Source: Terriglobia bacterium
GTDB taxonomy: Bacteria > Acidobacteriota > Terriglobia > Terriglobales > Acidobacteriaceae
DNA: 64,000 bases
NCBI GenBank assembly: GCA_020073385.1
Contig: JAIQFH010000012.1
Location: 1 to 64,000, forward strand
Direction: 5' to 3'
A program made the position numbers and the translations under genes. Below are positions 59,389 to 64,000 of the stretch, piece by piece. The notes under the pieces were generated by a model. That model saw only the letters and a list, made by a program, of their open reading frames with translations, was not told the origin of the DNA and ran no database searches. Within the stretch, counting starts at the first letter, position 1. Each line of letters begins with the position of its first letter.

Positions 59389-60056
59389 AGAACGCCTACC
59401 TCCGCTTTGGCTGGCTCACCTATGTGAAGAGCACGGAGAAAACCACGACAAGCGTGAAGCTTCGTCTGGACCGTTTTATTGGAGAGGTTCTGCCCGATCC
59501 CCCGCGACAAGCCAAGGCACATTTGATTTCCGTCATTGGCGGAGATACGCAGATTCAGGCGATCAGCGCGGCCATTTCCATGCAAGACCGGTTCATGGTC
59601 GAGGGGCCCGACGTACCGTCGACGCGCATATGTCTGGAGCGGAATGCGCAGTGTTTCAAAGGTTCCATACAGCTGGCTGGGCGAAAGAAGCCTTTGCGCC
59701 ATCTCGTCGGCATGTCGGAGGAATTTGCCTCCGCAAATATGTCAGTGGGCTCGGGAAGGACTCTGTTGGCAGGCTCGGACAGGCGGTTTGTCTGGGCTTC
59801 CATCGCCCACATCTATGGAATTCCCGGAATCCCCCAATGGGCCGACTGGTTCTTAGACGAATTGAACACGCACCATGCATTGATTTCTGCCCTTGGCATT
59901 GGATGTGATCCGGTGATTGTTAAAGGGGAGAAAGAACAGTTCCTCGACTGGCTCAGCTGGGCAGTTGAAAGTGGCGCCGTCAATTTTCCCGCTGAAACGG
60001 GATCGATCCGTTGGCCCAGCTTGAATCTGCGAGACCTCTTCCTTCCAGCCCGCTAG
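59385..60056 (+). CDS. Hypothetical protein coupled to the methyltransferase
   Basis: A 223-residue protein starting MKNAYLRFGWLTYVKSTEKT. It has no membrane segment and no recognised motif; QWADWFLDELNTHHALISAL and LDWLSWAVESGAVNFPAETG are W-rich stretches. ATGA overlap with the methyltransferase gene shows an operon, and the SNF2-like helicase gene follows 90 bases later. Could be a partner or regulator in a modification-type system; unproven. Confidence 0.68.
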   Translation: MKNAYLRFGWLTYVKSTEKTTTSVKLRLDRFIGEVLPDPPRQAKAHLISVIGGDTQIQAISAAISMQDRFMVEGPDVPSTRICLERNAQCFKGSIQLAGRKKPLRHLVGMSEEFASANMSVGSGRTLLAGSDRRFVWASIAHIYGIPGIPQWADWFLDELNTHHALISALGIGCDPVIVKGEKEQFLDWLSWAVESGAVNFPAETGSIRWPSLNLRDLFLPAR

Positions 60057-60146
60057 ATCCCAGCCTCGCCCTTCGTTCGTTTTTCGTTACTCGCTGTCTT
60101 TCCCGTCCTCTCTTCCGCAAATCTTTCCCCGGCTCGAGGATTTCCC

Positions 60147-62477
60147 ATGCCAGAACCGTCCACGATTTACGACTATCTGCGCGCTCATAGCAATCTTTTG
60201 GGAGAGCGCATTCTTCAACAATATCCGGCACTTCATCAATTCGAAGATCCAGTTTCCCCGCGGATCGAGGGCCTGCTGCGACAGCCGTTTCCCGCGCAAA
60301 CCATCGCGATCATGGGTCTTGCCGAACGCTGGCAGCAGGCGCGGACCGCCATGGTGGTCGCTGAATGCGGGACGGGAAAGACATTGATCTCGCTGGGGGC
60401 AGTTCACGTCCACAGCGAAGGAAAGCCGTTTACGGCCTTGGCGATGGTGCCCCCGCACCTGGTGGAGAAGTGGGCGCGGGAAGCTTTTCTTACGCTGCCC
60501 GGGGTGCGCGTGTTCCTGATCGATGATTTGCGGAATGGAGGGGACGAGAACAAGTCTCACGGGGTAAACGAAGTGCGGCTTAGGCAGGGTCGCATCGTGC
60601 GGGAGGGTTTCCGCACGACTCTGAGCGAACTGCGTTTGCGAAGACAGTCGTCGAGTTCCCGAAGACGCTGGTTATCCTTGTGTGGTCGACCTTCGCTGTT
60701 CATCGTGGGCCGTGAACGAGCGAAGCTCGGATACTTTTGGCGCCACGCATACCGAGTACCACGGTCGGGACCGTACTTGGGCTGCGTTGTCAATTCCGAA
60801 ACCGGCAGGCCAGTCATCATGGATACGGGTCGCCTTACGGTTGCCGAGTTTGAGAAGGTCAAGATTGCGGAGAAGATCGAGACCCGGGAAGGGAAGTCCT
60901 GCCGGCCGTTTCATAGCCCTCTGTGGCAGGCCGATGCGGACAAGATCCGCCGCATGGCCCCGATTGAGTTCATTGGTCGTTACATGCCGGGCTGGTTTGA
61001 CTACGCTATTTGTGACGAGATTCACCAACTTGCCGGCGACACAGCCCAAGGCAACGCCCTCGGTACTCTGTCGTCCTGTACCGATCGAATTGTGGGGTTG
61101 ACGGGTACGCTTCTTGGGGGATACGCGGACGACCTGTTCAACACCTTGTTTCGTCTCGAAGCCGCCAGGATGAAGGAACACGGCTACGAATGGGGGACGA
61201 GCGGACGAAGTTCATTCACCCAGGACTATGGGGTTCTCGAAACCATCACGAAAGTGGAACCTGCCGAAAACCGCTGCTCCAAATCGAAGACCACCAGTAC
61301 GGTCCGGCGGAAGCCTGGAGCATCTCCCTTGCTCTTCGGCGAATTCCTGATGCAGCTGTGCGCGTTTGTCTTTTTGGAGGACATCTCAGGAGAACTTCCG
61401 CCTTATGAAGAAACCTATCTGAGCGTGCCCATGGATCCGCTCATGATGGCGGCTTACCGGGAGTTGGAAGATGCCATCCGGAAGGCGTTGAAGGAGCACC
61501 GCGGCAATCGATCTGTACTGAGCACGATGCTGAACACTCTTCTTCTCTATCCAGACCACCCGTATGGGCTGGGAACGCTGTACGGAACCGAGTTTGATCC
61601 CGAGCTTAAACGTAATGTCCGCTTTGTCATTGCGGACACACGCGATCTTCCGGAAGAACAACTTTACTCGAAGGAACGGAAACTGATCGAGGAGGTCAAG
61701 AGGGAACTCGCCGAAGGCCGTCGTTGCCAGGTATTCGCCGTGTACACGCAAAAGCATGACGTGACGGCCCGGCTGGAACGAATTTTGCGCAACGAAGGAA
61801 TTCGCACGGCAGTTCTACGCGCGAGCGTGGACACCTCGAAACGGGAAACCTGGTATGCGCGACAAATTAAGGACGGTGTGCAGGTCGTAATCTCGCATCC
61901 CAAGCTGGTCGAAACAGGCCTGGACTTGCTCGATTTTCCGACCATTCTCTTCTATGAATCGGGATACTCACTCCATACCTTAAGACAGGCCAGCCGAAGG
62001 TCCTGGCGCATCGGGCAGCGGCGGCCGGTGCGTGTGAAGTTCCTTTGCTGCGAAGGCACGATGCAGACGGCCTGCTTGCGGCTGATGGGCAAAAAACTCC
62101 TGGTAGCGCTCACCATGGAAGGCAAGTTTGCCGGCGAGGGGCTGCAGTCGATCGACGAAGACGATGACATGCTCTCGGCGATGGCGCGGGAACTGGTCGA
62201 GAGAAACGGCATCGGTGAAAGTGCTGATTCCGTGTGGAAAGCTCTGAGCGCAGAACATCAGAAGCTATTTCCCGCAGCTTCTCGCTCCCTCGACGATTCG
62301 CGCTCGAGCGAAACCTTGGCCAATCTGCTGCCCAACCAGCACGGTCCTGCCGCCCTCGTCGAAGAGGCCATCGCTGGCGATTCGGTCTTGGTCTTTGGGC
62401 AACGACCAGGATCGCTGGCAGGCCGAAAGCCGCGTTGCAGGCCGACTGTCCCGGAACAGGCGTCGCTATTCGGTTAG
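60147..62477 (+). CDS. SNF2/DEAD-like helicase of the plasmid module
   Basis: A 776-residue SF2 ATPase. Walker A is VVAECGTGKTLISLGAVHV, motif II YAICDEIHQLAGD, motif III RIVGLTGTLLGG, motif V VISHPKLVETGLDLL, and motif VI RQASRRSWRIGQRRPV, characteristic of the SNF2-like group. A long insert (residues ~140-320) separates motifs I and II. It follows the methyltransferase and its partner on one strand, which recalls DNA-modification/defence gene pairs. Confidence 0.88.
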   Translation: MPEPSTIYDYLRAHSNLLGERILQQYPALHQFEDPVSPRIEGLLRQPFPAQTIAIMGLAERWQQARTAMVVAECGTGKTLISLGAVHVHSEGKPFTALAMVPPHLVEKWAREAFLTLPGVRVFLIDDLRNGGDENKSHGVNEVRLRQGRIVREGFRTTLSELRLRRQSSSSRRRWLSLCGRPSLFIVGRERAKLGYFWRHAYRVPRSGPYLGCVVNSETGRPVIMDTGRLTVAEFEKVKIAEKIETREGKSCRPFHSPLWQADADKIRRMAPIEFIGRYMPGWFDYAICDEIHQLAGDTAQGNALGTLSSCTDRIVGLTGTLLGGYADDLFNTLFRLEAARMKEHGYEWGTSGRSSFTQDYGVLETITKVEPAENRCSKSKTTSTVRRKPGASPLLFGEFLMQLCAFVFLEDISGELPPYEETYLSVPMDPLMMAAYRELEDAIRKALKEHRGNRSVLSTMLNTLLLYPDHPYGLGTLYGTEFDPELKRNVRFVIADTRDLPEEQLYSKERKLIEEVKRELAEGRRCQVFAVYTQKHDVTARLERILRNEGIRTAVLRASVDTSKRETWYARQIKDGVQVVISHPKLVETGLDLLDFPTILFYESGYSLHTLRQASRRSWRIGQRRPVRVKFLCCEGTMQTACLRLMGKKLLVALTMEGKFAGEGLQSIDEDDDMLSAMARELVERNGIGESADSVWKALSAEHQKLFPAASRSLDDSRSSETLANLLPNQHGPAALVEEAIAGDSVLVFGQRPGSLAGRKPRCRPTVPEQASLFG

Positions 62478-62517
62478 GGTTGATGAAACTCAGAGGACGG
62501 TAAGAACAGTCTTCGCC

Positions 62518-62892
62518 TTACAGCGCCCAGTCTTCTGGTGGAGATTGGATGCCCCAGACGTTGCCCGGTTCGTCCAGCGCCATTCCCAACAGCCAAAGCC
62601 TTTGGTACTGCCCCATCGAGATACAGTTCACCACCCGCGCCGTGACGTTCCCGCTCGGAGGAAGTCTCCCCAGGCGTACCGTCGCTCCAATTTCCAAGGG
62701 ACGGCCGAACCGTGCGGCGCATCCCTGGGGGTTCACCAGGATGACCAAGCATTCGTCGGAAAACGGTTGGGACGGATCCAGGCTGGTGAGAGTGATAGGG
62801 ATCTTGCACGGAATTCGAGTGCCCCGGCGGAGGCCAGCTTTCTTGTCTGTCGAACCCACACTCAAGTCTATCGGTTCGCGACACCACCTCAA
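62518..62892 (-). CDS. PilZ-domain protein
   Basis: A 124-residue PilZ-fold protein: LRRGTRIPCKIPITLTSL gives the RxxxR c-di-GMP arginines, and LVILVNPQGCAARF with VRLGRLPPSGNVTARVVNCI stand where (D/N)xSxxG would be (here NPQG). The ending LWLLGMALDEPGNVWGIQSP is a form I link to Acidobacteriota. TTG start at 62892 or GTG at 62859. Binds c-di-GMP or has lost it. Confidence 0.78.
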   Translation of the reverse strand: MRWCREPIDLSVGSTDKKAGLRRGTRIPCKIPITLTSLDPSQPFSDECLVILVNPQGCAARFGRPLEIGATVRLGRLPPSGNVTARVVNCISMGQYQRLWLLGMALDEPGNVWGIQSPPEDWAL

Positions 62893-62965
62893 AGATGCCG
62901 CGCTAGCGTTCCGATTTCGTAACTAGAGCTCGTATTTCTACCCAAAACACAAGGAGGAAAACAGT

Positions 62966-63700
62966 ATGTCAGAAACTAGTACGCTCATTGGCTATAGCGG
63001 CCGGACGATTGGCCGCGAAGAACTGATGCTGGTGCCCACACCACCGGCGACCGAAACTCACCGCCCGATCCCTCACCACGAGATCGTGCGGGCACTGATC
63101 GAGACACTCGGGTTTCGCCACATCGGAGTCGTCCACGACGAATACGCGATATCGCCGGACGGCATGAAGATGTTCGGTGTGCTCGATCTCGCAAGCGAAA
63201 TGCAGGGCTGCCGTTTCTCGATCGGCTTGCGCAACTCGCACGACAAAAGCATGCGCCTCGCGATGACCTGCGGTTATCGCGTCTTCGTGTGCTCGAACAT
63301 GGCGTTTGCGGGAGACTTCACTCCGGTGCTCGCCAAACACTCGAAGTCATTTTCCCTGATCGATTGCATCTCGGTGGGCGTTGATCGGATGCAGCGGAAC
63401 TTCGAGCCGATGCAAAAGCAGGTAGAGACATGGCAACGAAGCGAACTCACCGATGTCACTGCCAAGATCGTCATCTACGAGGCTTTCGTCGAGGGCAGGC
63501 TCGAAGCCCCGAAGCACCTTGCTCGCACGGTTCATGACCTCTACTTCGAGCCGAAGTACGAGGAATTCCGATCGCGAACCATCTGGAGTCTCTCCAACGC
63601 GTTCACGTCGGCATTCAAGGAACTGGAGCCGATTCCGCAATTCAGAGCCACGGCGAAGCTGGGTGAATTCCTTGAAGCTCGGTTCTCACAGTCGTTCTAG
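62966..63700 (+). CDS. DUF932-domain protein
   Basis: A 244-residue DUF932 protein (phage/plasmid-like toxin-related family of unknown role): IVRALIETLGFRHIGVVHDE, MFGVLDLASEMQGCRFSIGL, RNSHDKSMRLAMTCGYRVFV and CSNMAFAGDF are family motifs. AAGGAGG precedes the ATG. Typical of plasmids and integrated elements, in line with the preceding genes. Confidence 0.88.
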   Translation: MSETSTLIGYSGRTIGREELMLVPTPPATETHRPIPHHEIVRALIETLGFRHIGVVHDEYAISPDGMKMFGVLDLASEMQGCRFSIGLRNSHDKSMRLAMTCGYRVFVCSNMAFAGDFTPVLAKHSKSFSLIDCISVGVDRMQRNFEPMQKQVETWQRSELTDVTAKIVIYEAFVEGRLEAPKHLARTVHDLYFEPKYEEFRSRTIWSLSNAFTSAFKELEPIPQFRATAKLGEFLEARFSQSF

Positions 63701-64000
63701 GCTGCAGGGCGGTGTCGGCCCGCCGCCCCTTTTCAACCAGTAATTCCGTCTTGCTTAAAACCCCCCGATGCGGGGGATATTGCGTGTGAGTTCGTTACGA
63801 GGGCCGACCAATTTGGCCACGACCTGTGCTCTATCTGTCGAAAATAGCTGGAGAACTCCTTGGCAGCAGGGTTTATGGGTACAAGCCGACGGGTGTGATC
63901 GCCACTAGCACGGGTGAAGGTGTATGTTCTCAGCCTCGCAGGTCCTAATCTCATTCGTGCAACTGTTCTGCCAGGTAATTGGCGATCCCGATTTCTTCTA
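63701..64000. other. No gene recognised
   Basis: The last 300 bases hold no convincing coding frame. A short hairpin (CCCCCGATGCGGGGG, near 63760) lacks a T-tract. The 73-residue minus-strand frame here has no homology I know. Confidence 0.5.

Noticed and set aside
63756-63775. CCCCCGATGCGGGGG hairpin as a terminator
   Set aside because: No T-tract follows and no gene ends close by on that strand.

Overview
The window reads as a chromosomal segment of a high-GC soil-type bacterium, most likely an Acidobacteriota of the Koribacter/Terriglobia kind. This is inferred from many small proteins that I associate with that phylum (DUF2934 protein, the lysine-rich AAQRARWAK protein, the PilZ variant ending VWGIQSPPEDW, small Cys-rich proteins). 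Shine-Dalgarno sequences are strong (GGAGG type) before most genes, and TAG, TGA and TAA all serve as stops.

Region 1 (1-33,780) is mostly ordinary chromosome. It holds the end of mreB, a GalT-like protein, a universal stress protein, the MrfA/MrfB (YprA/YprB) repair helicase-exonuclease pair, a cation transporter, and an IS110 relic beside a tandem cluster of arginine tRNA genes with degenerate members (10,717-11,125). It continues with an ECF sigma/anti-sigma pair, a Mut7-C RNase-like protein, archease plus RtcB (whose 5' end carries an in-frame TAG), a CBS protein, cytochrome c, a YbaK-type deacylase, a membrane spermidine-synthase-like protein, a secreted Pcm, a DadA-like oxidase, a HypE-like protein, DNA polymerase IV and an SRAP protein.

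Region 2 (34,099-43,893) is a complete Tn7-like transposon whose ends I can place to the base. It begins TGTG and ends CACA, carries TnsB-like repeats at both ends, and is flanked by the 5-bp duplication ACAAA. It splits an HNH endonuclease gene; removing the element and one ACAAA joins the two halves in frame. It encodes a TnsA-TnsB fusion, TnsC and a TniQ/TnsD with C-terminal HTH repeats. It also carries a TOTE-type primase-helicase, a DUF6788-like protein, and an inward-facing CcbP/DUF6155-like pair. No CRISPR array or Cas gene is present.

Region 3 (44,007-64,000) is a plasmid- or ICE-like accessory region. It has gene-fragment scars, a second TOTE-like primase, a PRTRC cassette (E, C, F, B, ThiF) broken by an inverted gene, and a relic of a second PRTRC ThiF gene. 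Further on are a MerR/methyltransferase pair, an overlapping nucleotidyltransferase pair, a Rad52-like annealing protein, a split HipA-like kinase, a DNA methyltransferase, an SNF2-like helicase and a DUF932 protein.

Several genes are broken by single-base changes (rtcB, cytochrome c, an FmdB zinc ribbon, the HNH gene, the HipA-like gene, a small ORF at 29.6 kb). Either there is real decay around mobile DNA or the assembly has residual errors; each should be confirmed on reads.
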